Assembly: GCA_019918135.1 (NCBI GenBank)
Contig: WBZZ01005207.1
Span: 56,001 to 120,000 of the forward strand
DNA from: Paulinella micropora
Taxonomy: Eukaryota; Cercozoa; Imbricatea; Euglyphida; Paulinellidae
DNA: 64,000 nucleotides
Direction: 5' to 3'
Shown here: positions 28,058-39,227 of the stretch, in pieces
Position numbering within the stretch: the first letter of the stretch is position 1
Layout: the number at the start of each line of letters is the position of its first letter
Notes under the pieces: model-generated
The model's input: only the letters and a program-made list of their open reading frames with translations
What the model was told of the DNA's origin: nothing
Databases searched by the model: none
Translations under genes and position numbers: made by a program

Positions 28058-28995
28058 GTGAAGGCGCACGAGTTTCAGGTACAGCCGTCACACAAACTCA
28101 ACCACCTGACGAAACAGTATGCGGAAAAAACGGGCCGGATCCAACAGGTTGTGTACGGTAGTGGACAGAATAGCTTAGCTGATAGAGCAGTAGAGCATGG
28201 TAGACAACCTCACCCACTGCATCCAACACCTGAAAGGCCAATACCAGAAAGTCCAATACCTGAAGCACCCACACCCGAAACTGTCACGTATGTTGAGGAA
28301 CCCTTTGAAAACACAACACCAGAACAGGGAACCCCTCGCACCCCAGAAGGTAGATGCCTTACTAGTCACGCATTCAGGCAGGCAGGTCTAGTAGTGGTAA
28401 ATGATCAGGCTAGGCCTAATCCTAATGTGTCACCCATAAACTTCTACACCCTCGCACACTTAGCAGAAGTCATGACGCAAGGTTGTCAATGGACTTCAGA
28501 CAGACAGGTAGTGTGGACAGCAGACGACCAGCCAGACGATTTCCTCATAGACATAATGAAAGCGATAGAAACAGTTTACGTACTGCACAAAGTGAGAAGA
28601 GCTAGCCCCTACAGCGTCGAAAAAGACCCCATTGCCACTCATTCCACTGCACAAGAAAGAGTAGGATGCCACAAGCACCCCCTCCTTCCAACACAACTAC
28701 TGAACGCCAACTATTCCCTTCTACACGCAACGAAGAAGAGGAAGAGATAGATGAAGTAGAGAAAGAAAAGTCAGAGGAAGAAGAAGATGATGAGATGTAC
28801 GAGTTCAACAGCGACGACGAACGAAACTCAGACGAAATTAGACTTAGGGACGCACTCGTAGCTTATTCGTCAGAAGAGATAGAAGAAGAGGAAGAACAAG
28901 AGGAAGAAGAAGAACAGGACGAAGAAGAAAACGAAGAGGATGACACAGCAACAGTGACTCACAAGACAGAGAAAGACGTGAGTACAGTAGCGTGA
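28058..28995 (+). pseudogene. Acidic linker region of the copia polyprotein
   Basis: Two overlapping frames: a Pro/Thr/Glu-rich part (28058-28750, with repeated PIPE/TPE) and a very acidic part (28666-28995, Glu runs). The acidic part contains DERNSDEIRLRDALVAYSS, which matches DSRCSDEIRHDMAILMAS in copy 3 (57100-57165). The region lies between the Cys-domain and the protease. No enzymatic motif. Frame changes indicate decay. Confidence 0.5.
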
Positions 28996-29004
28996 GACAG
29001 GGCG

Positions 29005-30673
29005 ATGGTATTGATCAACGCGAAAGACAGACCAAACCCGACACACACATACCAGGATACTAGTGGAGCCTCACAATACATCTGTCGAGATTCTCATTTA
29101 ATGACGAACATGACGAAAGTAAGACCCGTGAACTTCAGAACTGGAAATGGTGAGAGAAAGATAGAGAAGGCAGGTATGATGCAACTAGCTAGAGTAGATG
29201 GTAATGCTAAACCCCATGTTATAGCAAGGCAGCGTACTATGACCCCTCTATGCCTATCAACATTGCACCCACTGGACCCATGGATCATTTTCACCACAGA
29301 GCTGTGGTACACCAAAATGGTCAGATGTTTATCCTTAAGAAACCTATAAAGGTAGACCCCAGGGATATACTAGTCAGGGGGAGATTGACAAAATCTCTAT
29401 TGTATAGATGGGACACGAAGAAGGACAAACCGCTTCGTATCAATCAGCGGTATGTTCCCTCAGGAGCACCCAAGAGCGAATCCATGTTGGGGTAATTGGG
29501 GAGGGAAGCCCCATATCAGTCAAAGATAGTGATAGATTCAAGTTAAGTAAGAATAGAGATAGTGATAGGACCAACAACGCAATCTTGTTTGTTAAGTACC
29601 CCGCTAGCACTGACAAACGGAAGCAAATAGAAATAGATATCCTTCATGCTAGTATAGGACGTTTCGGTTTCGGAAAAGCCACTGCTTTCGCAGATGCGGC
29701 TGGTTATAGAATAGTAGGACCTAGAGGAACTTTGGAAAGCGCAAAGGAAGAGTGCGCCACATGCGAACCATGCATGATCGGCAAAGCTAAGGTTCTTCCT
29801 AGATTTGCGATTAATCATATTCGCAGAGCCAATAGGTCAGGAGAGATATTACACCTAGATACGCAAGGACCCTGGCGTGTAATGTCAAGGACAGGCAAAA
29901 GATATAAATTTTCCGTGACTGATGATTATTTCAGTTACACGCTAGATTTCTATCTTGCCCATAAGAATGAGTTTGTTATTTGTTTCAAGAAGGCCATCAG
30001 CTTCTTTGAAACACAAACAAGTAATAAAGTCAAGGAAATACGCTGTGATCAGGAGTTTACTGCCCCTGCAGAGGTGCGCAGGGAATACCCAGGCATAGTG
30101 TGGCAAGACACAGCTACAGGAGATAAAGATGGAAATCCGGTAGCGGAAAGAATGAACCAAACGACAGGAGGACCCGCACGCGCTATGCGCATTCATGCTG
30201 GATTTCCATCCAATTTTTGGGACAAAATGGAACACACAGCATCCACGCTTTGGAACATCCTCCCGGCAACCTCTGGTTCCCGTAAGGGTATGTCCCCATA
30301 CGAACAGCTTTTCGGTAGAAAGCCCCCAATGCATCAGTTAAAACCTATCGGTAGAGGAGTAATGCACATAGGTAAGACAGACGGCAAGGGAGCTATGCCC
30401 GGCAAACTAGTTACGTTAGTAGGATACGACATACATAGAGAATTGTATCGTGTATGGGATGGCAAGCGAGTAATAGCTGGCGTTCGTAATGCTAGATTTA
30501 ACCCGCGCAAAATAGGACCACTGTCAGGCGTGACCGCCCAGATAGATTGGAGTGACGAGTCTGCGGGGGAGAGTGAGAAAGACACAATCACCACAGAACA
30601 ATCTTCACCAATCCAAGCCATTCTAGACGATGAAGCAGTGATACATTCCTGTATCGTATTAAGTAATTCCTAG
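29005..30673 (+). pseudogene. Copia protease and integrase (copy 1)
   Basis: The aspartic protease motif appears as YQDTSGASQYICRD. After frame changes between 29250 and 29500, the integrase is open to 30673. It shows a zinc-binding part (His in ILHASIGRFG; CATCEPCMIGKA) and the catalytic core, with Asp in EILHLDTQGPW, Asp in EIRCDQEF and Glu in PVAERMNQTTGG. The ending matches copia integrases (SPYEQLFGRKPPMHQLK...). The integrase would insert the cDNA. The RT-RNase H expected downstream on this strand is missing; instead a different gag follows. So this is a truncated, frameshifted element. Confidence 0.8.
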
Positions 30674-30890
30674 TATTAATAGACAGTCCGGTCCGGTAAT
30701 TAATATTATAGGCATTAAGGATTAGGGATATAAGCAATATAGGATATGACTTGAAGTGTTTTATATTTGATTTTGATTATTAAAGAGTATCAGTTCTCGT
30801 AATATTGGGAACATAGAAAGTGTCTGCCATTGTTAGGTGACCGGATATTATTAATATCTTACTGGGTTATGAGCTTTCTTGCGTTGGAGA
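30674..30890 (+). other. AT-rich junction between two retroelement fragments
   Basis: No gene. Composition changes from AT-rich to GC-richer near 30880, where the second gag-like frame begins, marking a likely element boundary. Confidence 0.35.
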
Positions 30891-30918
30891 ACGGTCAGAA
30901 GGACCAATCTGCCTTCGG

Positions 30919-32163
30919 GTGGTCTTCGGTGACGCTGCAGGTGCAGCAAGACATCGGTTTTCAGGCAAAGAGGGTACGACGAAGTGGCGGGATGCCCTGC
31001 ACGAGATTCGTATTTACTTGGCTGGAAAGAACAGGGAGCAGTTGCTGCTGCCCTGGGACGAGTGCGTGGAGTTCTACGAGGACCGAAAGAAGGCGTATGT
31101 GAAGGACGTCGCTTTGGCTGCAGCTAGGAGCGCTGCTTCTAAGAAGAGTGGCGGGAAAGCACCGAAGCAAGAGCCGGCAGATGAGGAGGACAAGGTAGAG
31201 GCGACGGATAGCCGTTTGTCGGCGGTTGAGCAGCAGAGTCTGCTCAGGGCACGACAAGAGGTATTCTCGTTCTTGTACCTGTGTCTCTCGGGGGTGGCCA
31301 AGACGCTGGCACGCCCATATGCCGAGGCAAGGCCTATGGATCCATCGCGTCTAGTTCAGGCACTCAACGATCGATATGGCAGTGACGTACATGACCTGCT
31401 AGCTGACCACGCCAGTGTGGTCCAGTTCACCTTCAAGAAAGGGGACGACTTGCCGTGCCAGCTGACTCAGTTCCTACTGGCAGTCGAAAGGATTAAGAAC
31501 GGGGGGCATGCGGGGCCGGACGACCTAACGCAGATTGTTATTCTGCTGAAGGCACTGAAGGCGTTTCTCCAGTGGCAGCCCTTCGTGCGGGATATGAAGA
31601 AGCTGGCAGCTAAGTCCAAGGTGACTATGTCGGCATTTCAACAAGCTTTTGCCGAGGAGAACCGGCATTTGGAGACGTCGGGGGGCTCTGGTCGTCCTGG
31701 ACCTGGGGGAAATCAACAACCACAGCTGTTAGTTAGCTATAACGATGTGTTCACGAAGGAACAGAAGGACAAAATTGCAGCAGCGGTGAGAAAGGCAGCG
31801 AACGGTGGTGGCCCCAAGGGGGGTCAGGTCGGCGCAAAAGGGAAGAATGGCAGCTGTTTTGCTTGTGAGAAGGGACCTCACAAATTCTTCGAGTGCCGGA
31901 GCCAGTGCAACTATCGTGGTCAGGCTGCGCACCATGCTCACCTAGGGAAGGATTGCCCAGAGTTAAAGGAGCGATTTGCTGGATTGCTTAAGAAGGTCCA
32001 GAAGGAGGGTGTTACACCACTTCCGGGGGCCAAGGGGAGCAAGAAGAAGTTTGGAAAGAATAAGGGGGTCCAGACGGGAACCCTTTCTTTCATGATTGGG
32101 GAAACGGGTGAGCCCGTCATTACCTCTTTCAACCCCTTCAGTAGGGGTCAGCTTCTGAAGTAA
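30919..32163 (+). pseudogene. Second, unrelated copia-type gag
   Basis: An open frame of about 414 residues, GC-richer than its surroundings. It has a helical capsid-like region typical of UBN2-type gag (DPSRLVQALNDRYGSD ... TQFLLAVERIKNGGHAG ... LLKALKAFLQWQPF). A Cys/His cluster CFACEKGPHKFFECRSQC and a further HHAHLGKDC follow, corresponding to a modified zinc knuckle. It is not similar to the gag of copies 1 and 3. No protease or polymerase of the same family follows on this strand. The start is uncertain, since upstream sequence in another frame (GYELSCVGER...) may belong to it. Probably a fragment of another element. Confidence 0.65.
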
Positions 32164-32800
32164 GTACACTAGTAGACATTAGTCTCCGGATACTTGAATA
32201 ATCGTTTGCGCTGAGGCACTTTGATCAAAGGTTGAAGGAACAATAATAAATTTAATCAATGGTTAGAAACCAATGACTGAAACTCAATCTAATTTACCAT
32301 AAAGTTATAGTGAAATAAATACCACAAATTTATATACTGATCTTGTGGTCAGAAATTCAAGTGATGATTCAGTATGAGCCAATCTATACTAACTGGCAAC
32401 TAATTGTGAATAACGGTAATATCAACGTAACGAATAATAATTATGATAAGAAATATGAAAATGGTAATGAATATGATCCGGTCAAATATAAATGTTATGT
32501 CGTGAAATTGACCATAAAAGGTAACAATATATTTAGTAAATATTATTGCTTACTCTCCCCCTCGGCATAACATATATGTATATGTATATTATCTTCAAGT
32601 TACTAACATGATTGGCCATATGAAACTATATGTAAACGAGCGATTCATGATGATGAAGTATGATACATGTTAATGTTGCATTAACACTAAAAATGAAAAA
32701 AAAATAATAATTCGTAAGCATCAAAGGATGCAGGTCCTTGCAGCGGTGTAGCAAGTCTGTTGAATAAATTCATCCTAAGTGTCTGTAAAAGCTAGAGGCA
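32164..32800. other. AT-rich spacer or LTR of the minus-strand copia
   Basis: No supportable gene. By position the right half should hold the 3' LTR of the minus-strand RT element, but I see no second copy for proof. Confidence 0.35.
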
Positions 32801-34993
32801 TTAAACCTCAAACTGCGGTAAAGCGTCCTTGAGCAACACCGTAAACTGTGCGACTAGTTCCAAAAAACGTGGCGTCGGTAGTGACTTCGTCAGCATGTCC
32901 GCCAGATTGTCCTTCGTCGAAACGTGTCGTACGATCACTTCGCCAGCCCGTACTCGTTCTACCACGTAATGGTGTTTGAGTGCTAAGTGGCGTGTGCGAT
33001 CAGTGGCCATGCCGTTCGTTGCGTTCAGGACCGCCCCCCGGTTGTCGTTATTGATAGTTGATGGCGTCGGCAACGGAATTCCAACGTCCTTGCACATATG
33101 CAATATCGCGATTGCTGTTCGGCATGTCGTTGAGTTGGCGATCGTTTCAGCATCCTGAGTCGAAAGTGCGACTGTGGGTTGGCGCTTCGAACTCCATACG
33201 ATGGGCCCAGTCGTCATGTGCAGTTGGCCGGTTCTTGATCGTCGCGTGTACTCACATGCGCCCAAGTTGGCATCGGAATACGATATAAGCTCGAAGCTGC
33301 GGGTCCGAAATGGGAAGAAAATCCCTGTAGGTGTTCGCAGAAATCTGAGGATGCGAGCTATTGCTGAGTACGCCACGTCGGGCTTCTTTGATGCGAGTAC
33401 CGCCGCGTGGTTGACCGCGTAGGTGATGGCTGGTTGAGTCTGAGTCGCAGGCCAGAGAAGGGCGCCAAGCAAGCGAGGGAGCGAGAAACGCCGAAGCATA
33501 GCTTCTTTGCTGGCTGGGGGAGGGTCAGTCGTCGCTGTAGGGGTAGCGACTGGCTTGGCTTCTTGGAAGTTGAAATCCCTAAGCATGCCCTTAATGTATT
33601 CATGCTGATGTATGACTATGCCCTCTGAAGTCCTAACAAACTGCAAACCACAAAATGTTTTTACTTGTCTTAGGTCCTTCACTCTAAATGAATGTTTCCT
33701 TTTGGTGAACAGGGCATTGTGATCGTCTTTGGTATTATGAAACACGAGCAAGTCATCAGTGCGCAGGAGTAGATAGGGGGGTAGTTTCTGTCTGCCTGTG
33801 ACTGAAGGTAGGAAGAAAATGCATGGGTCTAATGTTGACTGTTTATATCCTATACTTCTCACATTAATAGACACATGGTCAAACCACCTTCGCCCTGCCT
33901 GGGGGGTTCCGAACAGTGCTTTCTTCAACAATAGAATCATTGAAGGGTCGCTTTTGTTTTCGTACCCCTTAGGCGGAAAGGCGAAGGCAACGTCCTTCAT
34001 ATCTGCATGGGAATAGGCTTGTGAAAAGTCGAGGTGAGAGATCATGAGGTCATTGAATGCAGCATAAGATACTAGTAGCAAAAGAAACATTGGTTGGGCG
34101 GTGGGGGAAGAGCATTCATATGGATTGTAATGAATGTATTCTTTCATCCTATTTCCTAAAGCTACTAGTCGCGATTTGTATTTCTCCTGACCTGTAGACT
34201 CATCTGTCTTTATGACATCAACAAATGTTGTATGGACAGGAGGTACATTCGCTGTTATTGCTGCGGCTCGAGGTACCCATTGCAGTGCTTTGCATTCGAA
34301 CAAACCTTGTAACTCGGCTAGTTGAGCAGCATGTACCTGAGGGTGTGACTTTATGGCTTTCTGTGGGATATGTAACACTCTTGTGAACAAACAATAGCTG
34401 TCCTGTCCTAAGGCCTCCTCTTCCTCCTCCTCAAACTCATGAGCAAAAATAATGTGTGCGGTATGAGTGGGGTGGTTTGCTGGTGTTTGTTTCCTAAGCC
34501 TGGGCCCAGCAACTATGTTTGTTGAAGTTATTGCAGCACCATCCCATGTTTGTGGTATGCCCTTGTTACTACTCCATCTATCTGGTAGAGGGAATTGTGG
34601 TGCAGATGAGGAGTGTTGGGCTGGGTTTGATGTTGCTCTGTTGTGTTGTGTCGTTTGCCGAGTGTGCTGTGTTCGTCTTTTTCTCTTGTGCAACCGTTGT
34701 TGCTGGAGTGGGAGCAAAGCATTTGGTGGGGGATGGAGTGAGCCAAAATATGGGCTTGGTTGCACGTAAAGACTTGAAGTGGCCTCGGTGGTGTGTGGGG
34801 TTGTCGTGTCATCGTCCAGTCTGTCGAGTGTGTTTTGTGAGAAATGTGGCAGTTGGTTTGTTGGCCACCAGCCACTGGGTGTGTTGGAGTCCTGAAATTG
34901 TGGCAGTTGGTCCTCGTTTTTCCACTGGACTGACTGGGTAGATGGTATGCTAGTGGTAGGAGGCGAGGTGGAGGATGTTATGTTGTGCGACAC
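32801..34993 (-). CDS. Copia reverse transcriptase-RNase H (copy 2)
   Basis: A 730-residue open frame. The N-terminal third is Thr/Pro/Gln-rich linker. RT follows: a palm with MISHLDFSQAYSHADMKDV, then LLKKALFGTPQAGRRW, and the catalytic loop LLRTDDLLVF, where TDD replaces the usual VDD. RNase H has the Asp in SYSDANLGACEYTRRS, the Glu in TQDAETIANS, the Asp in INNDNRGAVLN and the ending HHYVVERVRAGEVIVRHV. This part is intact, so it is younger than copies 0, 1 and 3. It belongs to the same RT family as copy 3. Its upstream parts (gag, integrase) are missing because the frame abuts the relic Polinton fibre at 34994. Confidence 0.88.
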   Translation of the reverse strand: MSHNITSSTSPPTTSIPSTQSVQWKNEDQLPQFQDSNTPSGWWPTNQLPHFSQNTLDRLDDDTTTPHTTEATSSLYVQPSPYFGSLHPPPNALLPLQQQRLHKRKRRTQHTRQTTQHNRATSNPAQHSSSAPQFPLPDRWSSNKGIPQTWDGAAITSTNIVAGPRLRKQTPANHPTHTAHIIFAHEFEEEEEEALGQDSYCLFTRVLHIPQKAIKSHPQVHAAQLAELQGLFECKALQWVPRAAAITANVPPVHTTFVDVIKTDESTGQEKYKSRLVALGNRMKEYIHYNPYECSSPTAQPMFLLLLVSYAAFNDLMISHLDFSQAYSHADMKDVAFAFPPKGYENKSDPSMILLLKKALFGTPQAGRRWFDHVSINVRSIGYKQSTLDPCIFFLPSVTGRQKLPPYLLLRTDDLLVFHNTKDDHNALFTKRKHSFRVKDLRQVKTFCGLQFVRTSEGIVIHQHEYIKGMLRDFNFQEAKPVATPTATTDPPPASKEAMLRRFSLPRLLGALLWPATQTQPAITYAVNHAAVLASKKPDVAYSAIARILRFLRTPTGIFFPFRTRSFELISYSDANLGACEYTRRSRTGQLHMTTGPIVWSSKRQPTVALSTQDAETIANSTTCRTAIAILHMCKDVGIPLPTPSTINNDNRGAVLNATNGMATDRTRHLALKHHYVVERVRAGEVIVRHVSTKDNLADMLTKSLPTPRFLELVAQFTVLLKDALPQFEV

Positions 34994-36440
34994 TAGTAGT
35001 GGTTGTTGAATTTATTGAATTTCCAGTTATTTCAACACCACTGCTATATGTCTTAATTCCTGCTATGGTTTGGTTTCCTGTTAGTTTCACATTTTGCCCG
35101 TCTAATGTATCAACATAACTTTTGTTTGCTCCGTCCGTTGTTGCTGATGGTGTGGCTAAGTTTGTTATTTTGTTATTATTCAAATTTAATGTTGTTCCAG
35201 TTGCGGTTATAATTAAAGTATTACCCGAATATAACTCAACATACGAACCCGTTATTTGTATCGGATACCAAGTCGCTGTTGCTGTTTTTTGTGCTGCAAT
35301 CATTCCTATTTTTGTATCAAATGCTATGCCGATACCATCAAAAGTAGTAGGATTGGATGAACCACTTACTTCTAAAGTTGATGTAAATTTTTTATTTCCT
35401 GCTATGGTTTGGTCTCCTGTTAGTTTAACCACCGAAGTATCAAGAACGGAAACATCCACACCATCAACCAAATTCACATTTGTTATGCTTTGGCTTTTCA
35501 TATCAATACCCGCACTAGCATTTATTATACTGCTAAATGTTTTTATTCCTCCTATGGTTTGGTCTCCTGTTAGTTTAACCACCGAACCATCAACTGCGAG
35601 ATTTGCGAGATTAATTCCATTATATGTAGAAGCCCCTGAAATAGCAAAACCACCCATATTTAGTCCTCCCGTCATACTAGCAGCGCCGTCTAATCTAAGA
35701 AAGGGTGGTGTGGTGTTTCTCCATAGTCCTGTGCTATAAATAAGCAGTTGGTTATCTGCTGGGAAGCCTGATATTGACACATCGCTGTGGCTATCTATAC
35801 TTCCACTCGCTGACACTTTATCATTATTATCTTGGTGCTCAAATATCCATTCATCAACATCTTTGGTATTTAGTAAATTAACTCCTGTTATATTCTTCCT
35901 TCCCATACTAATATTGCCTGTTTCATCAACATTTATCGGAAATGTTTTATTTACCCAGTTTATTGAATTATATGTTAGATAACTATTCATTGCTATTGGC
36001 GCGGTTATAACCACATCTGAAAGTGTATCAATTGAACCAAGGGCTGTATTCTTCCATTTGCCTTCTACATCGTTGTAAGTTAACTATTGCCCGCTCGCTT
36101 GTGCAAATATGTTTGTGTCTATCAAATTATATAAACTGGTTTGGTGCGGATTGGAAGTATTGCTTCTGTGTTGAGTTGAGGCTTTGACTTCGTCATTATC
36201 TCTTACTCGTTGCTCTGTATAGTATAAATTTTTTCCTTCTTTGCTGTCGGTTGTTGATTTGGTTGATAACCTTGTGTCAAATCGTCCGTCAGTGTAATAA
36301 AGATTTATTGGGTCGGAATCTGGCACTCGGTCTGTATTCAGACCGACTATGTTTGTGTTGGTAAGGTCAAGGTTAAGTATATTTAGACTATCAACAGCCA
36401 ACTCATTAAGGCCGAGTAAACTTTTGTACTGACTACCCAT
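34994..36440 (-). pseudogene. Truncated fibre gene of the relic Polinton
   Basis: It starts at 36440 (MGSQYKSLLGLNELAVDSL, matching MSQYKSLLGLSEIAVDSL of the intact copy). A stop near 36084 interrupts it. It continues in another frame with the same KLTGDQTIGGIKTF and GVDVSVLDTSVV repeats, then ends abruptly at 34994 at a point equal to about 7,310 in the intact gene. The S74 tip is lost. A virion attachment role applies only to the ancestor. Confidence 0.85.
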
Positions 36441-36548
36441 TGTATATTATAATAAATATTTAATTTTAAAAATACTAACATATAATAATCTTAGTATAGA
36501 ATATTTTTAGAATAAGCGAGAGTGCGAAGCACGAAGCGAGATTCTAAA
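36441..36548. promoter_or_regulatory. Divergent hairpin spacer in the relic
   Basis: TTTTTAGAATAAGCGAGAGTG...GCGAGATTCTAAAATG directly precedes the charged-protein gene, and an A/T-only run precedes the fibre start. Same layout as 5555-5658. Confidence 0.65.
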
Positions 36549-37073
36549 ATGCCGTCTCCCGAAGCGAGCCGACAAAATTGGGGAAAAGCAGTCGATGGAA
36601 TTAAACAAAAAGCAAAGCAGAGAAAAATGGAACATGCCAAAAAGGTTTTGGAACAATACCGAAATGCGGTTAAAAATGAAGACGAAGATATGGAACGAAA
36701 AATAGCAGAGATAGAAAATAAGAATTTAGCAACAGATATTATTAATGAGAAGGACCAAGATGACACACCCGAGCAGAGTGAGAGTGAAGATGAATGCGAT
36801 TTTACTGATATCATTGCAGAAAAGATGGCGAAAATGAAGATAAGAAGAAAGAAAGCGGAAACTAAGAGAGAAAAGAAGAAGAGTAAGAAACCAGAGCCTG
36901 AGCCTGAAGAAAGTGAAGAAAGTGAAAGCGAGAGTAGCGAAGAAGAAGAAATTAAGCCGAAGAAAGGAAAAGGAAAAAAGTCTAGCAGTGTGAGTGTAAA
37001 AGTATATAATCAATCTTCTGGTGGTGCTAAGAAAGAAAAAAGCGATGTTGAAAAATGTTTCTTGAAGTTTTAA
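36549..37073 (+). CDS. Highly charged Polinton protein (relic homologue)
   Basis: About 174 residues from MPSPEASRQNWGKAVDGIKQ, with an intact frame. It shares both ends with 5039-5554 (KVYNQSSGGAKKEK...DVEKCFLKF). The Lys/Glu/Ser-rich middle differs by many substitutions and small indels, yet the frame is kept, which suggests selection before the relic died. Its stop overlaps the end of the methyltransferase on the other strand by four bases. Function unknown. Confidence 0.7.
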   Translation: MPSPEASRQNWGKAVDGIKQKAKQRKMEHAKKVLEQYRNAVKNEDEDMERKIAEIENKNLATDIINEKDQDDTPEQSESEDECDFTDIIAEKMAKMKIRRKKAETKREKKKSKKPEPEPEESEESESESSEEEEIKPKKGKGKKSSSVSVKVYNQSSGGAKKEKSDVEKCFLKF

Positions 37074-37790
37074 AAGTTTGAAATCAATAATTCTCTCACT
37101 GCTTTTCTGTCAGAACCATTTAATACATAAGTTGTTTTAACTTTCCTTATCTTAAAGTCTTTAAAGATATGTTTTATTTTTTTGGAATAGTTATAAGATA
37201 AAATAAATTTACCTTTTATTCCTTTTACCGCATTAAATACTTCCTCTGGAGACACAAGGTGTTTATATCCCCATCGTTTATTTTCTCCTTCATCGTATGG
37301 AGGGTCGAGGTAGAAAAATGTGTCAGGCGAGTCGTATTTTTTTATCACTGCTTTAAAGTCTTTATTTAATACTATAGTGTCTTTCAATCTATCTTTTAAT
37401 TTTTCAATGTTTTTCTTAAAGTTTTCTCCATGAGGTGTCTTTGCTTCTTCTTTCTCTCCAACATAACTATTTCTATTTCCTCCAAATGAGTTAAATGATA
37501 TATATAAATTTCTGTAAAGTCTCATACTCGGTTCTTTGAATTTCCCTTTTTAAAATTTTTCAAATTTGCTTCTTGAAGGTGTAAAATCATATCTATTAAT
37601 TGTTTTTGCTGGCACTTTCTTCATATCTTTCCATATGTGATAAATATCTTTATCCAAATCATTGATGACTTCTAAATCAGAAGGTTCTTTTTTTCTAAAT
37701 ATGCTTCCAGCACCGATGAAAGGTTCAACATAAACTTTGTGAGATGGTATTAATGGAATAATCACTTTTTTCAGAAAATGTTTTCCTCCT
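37070..37790 (-). pseudogene. DNA adenine methyltransferase (Dam/D12 class), frameshifted
   Basis: Two minus-strand pieces. The first (from about 37790) has the SAM-binding region VGGKHFLKKVIIPLIP...VYVEPFIGAGSIFRKK and INDLDKDIYHIW. The second (37525-37070) has the catalytic DPPY motif in FFYLDPPYDEGENKRW and ends LLISNF. A break near 37525-37550 separates them. D12-class enzymes methylate adenine N6 in DNA. The intact Polinton has no such gene in the same interval, so it is accessory cargo. It could protect element DNA or mark it, but this copy is inactive as written. Confidence 0.85.
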
Positions 37791-37823
37791 ACCTAGGAAA
37801 AAAATGACATTATATAATATAGT

Positions 37824-38847
37824 ATGGATCATAAACATACAATTATTAATAATCACAAGTCCCGAAGGGATGTTGTGACGGGACTTCGTCCCTCACAAAA
37901 TCGTAATAGTCAATTAGAAGCCACACCTACGGGAGAAGTAGTTAAAACAAAAGAAGAAGAAGCACTAGAAATCCATCAACCCGAAAATATGGAATACTAT
38001 ATGGGTTGATAAACCTTTAGACCAAGTTTTCTTAGACTTAGCAGATATGAGTAAGATAAAAGATAAGAAAGGAAATAAGGGCTATGCTTGGATGCTTGTT
38101 TGGATTGATTGTCATAATCGATATTTAATAATTATTCCATTAAAAATAAAACCGCAAAAGAAGTCTATTATGTTTTGAAAACAATTAAATATAAACCGAA
38201 ATCAATTACCACTGACAGCGGGGGAGAATATAAAGGAGCAACTCGTGAATATTTTAATGAAAATGGAATTAAACATGATGTGGTTGAAGTCGGCGACCAT
38301 AGAGCCTTAGCGGTTGTTGATAGAGTTATAAGGAGTATAAGAAGATGGTTAGACCTTTTATTTGAAACCAATCGTAATTTTGATTGGGTTAGTTATATTC
38401 AGGACTTAGTCAATGCTTATAATCATAAAGTTCATAGAGGTATTAAGGCTAAACCGATAGATGTATTTTTTGGAAGAGACAAAAATAAACAAGTGATAAC
38501 CCGCGATCATTTAATAGACGAATTCAATGTTAGTGATAGTGTGAGAAAAGAAAACAAAAGAAATGTTTTCTCCAAAGGTGGAAAGACTTTCAGTAAAATT
38601 ATTTATAAAGTAAAGGGTCGGTCTGGATTCAAATTAATTAAATAATGATGAATTAGTAAGTCCGAGAGATTTATTGAAAACTGATTTTATTAAACCAATT
38701 GACGAAGAAAAACATATGAAAGAGCAGACTAAGGAAGTTATTAAAGAGAAGAAAAATAAAGAACTGCTAAAGAGAGAAGAAATAGAACCCGAGAATATCC
38801 GAACTAGTAAGAGAGAGCGAAAGGCGAAAGTAATAATGGACCTGTAA
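37824..38847 (+). pseudogene. Polinton integrase relic
   Basis: Homologous to the integrase at 3900-4898 along its length, but broken by indels near 38000, 38145 and 38640. It keeps TTDSGGEYKGATREYF and LAVVDRVIRSIRRW, including Asp at the third catalytic position, and the SH3-like FNVSDSVRKENKR part. A hairpin (GTCCCGAAGGGATG...GGGACTTCGTCCC) is inserted in the N-terminal coding part near 37860. It ends at 38847 at the same residue as the intact protein. Confidence 0.85.
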
Positions 38848-39062
38848 TTGGTGGCACTATAGACGGCTAAAAATGTTATCACGTGGTTTTTTCTGAGAGG
38901 ATGCGAAAACAAAAAATCATACTTTTCGTTTTCGCACTTTTGGCCAACTTTTATAAATAATTTTATAAAATATTTTATAAAAAAGTTCGTTGATGACACA
39001 AAGTCAGAAACGAATAAAATAAAAAGATAAGTGTGCTATAGTGGTACCTATAGTAGTAAAAT

Positions 39063-39227
39063 TTATTGATTTTGATATTGGTGTGTTTTTTTATGTCTTG
39101 ATAAATTCGCTCTTGATACTTCTGCTCCACATTCACATTTTCTTTTTTCTTTTGCTTTCTTGTTTATTTTATCTCTGTTGATTTGCTTGTATAGTTTGTT
39201 AGAATTAGGTCTTATATATTCTCCCAT
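39063..39227 (-). CDS. 54-residue C2H2-type zinc-finger gene
   Basis: The frame starts MGEYIRPNSNKLYKQ and ends with CECGAEVSRANLSRHKKTH, a CxC...HxxxH finger on a Lys-rich helix. It lies past the integrase towards the lost end of the relic Polinton. The intact element has a CxC...H...H protein at its other end. Short but compositionally convincing. Confidence 0.5.
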   Translation of the reverse strand: MGEYIRPNSNKLYKQINRDKINKKAKEKRKCECGAEVSRANLSRHKKTHQYQNQ

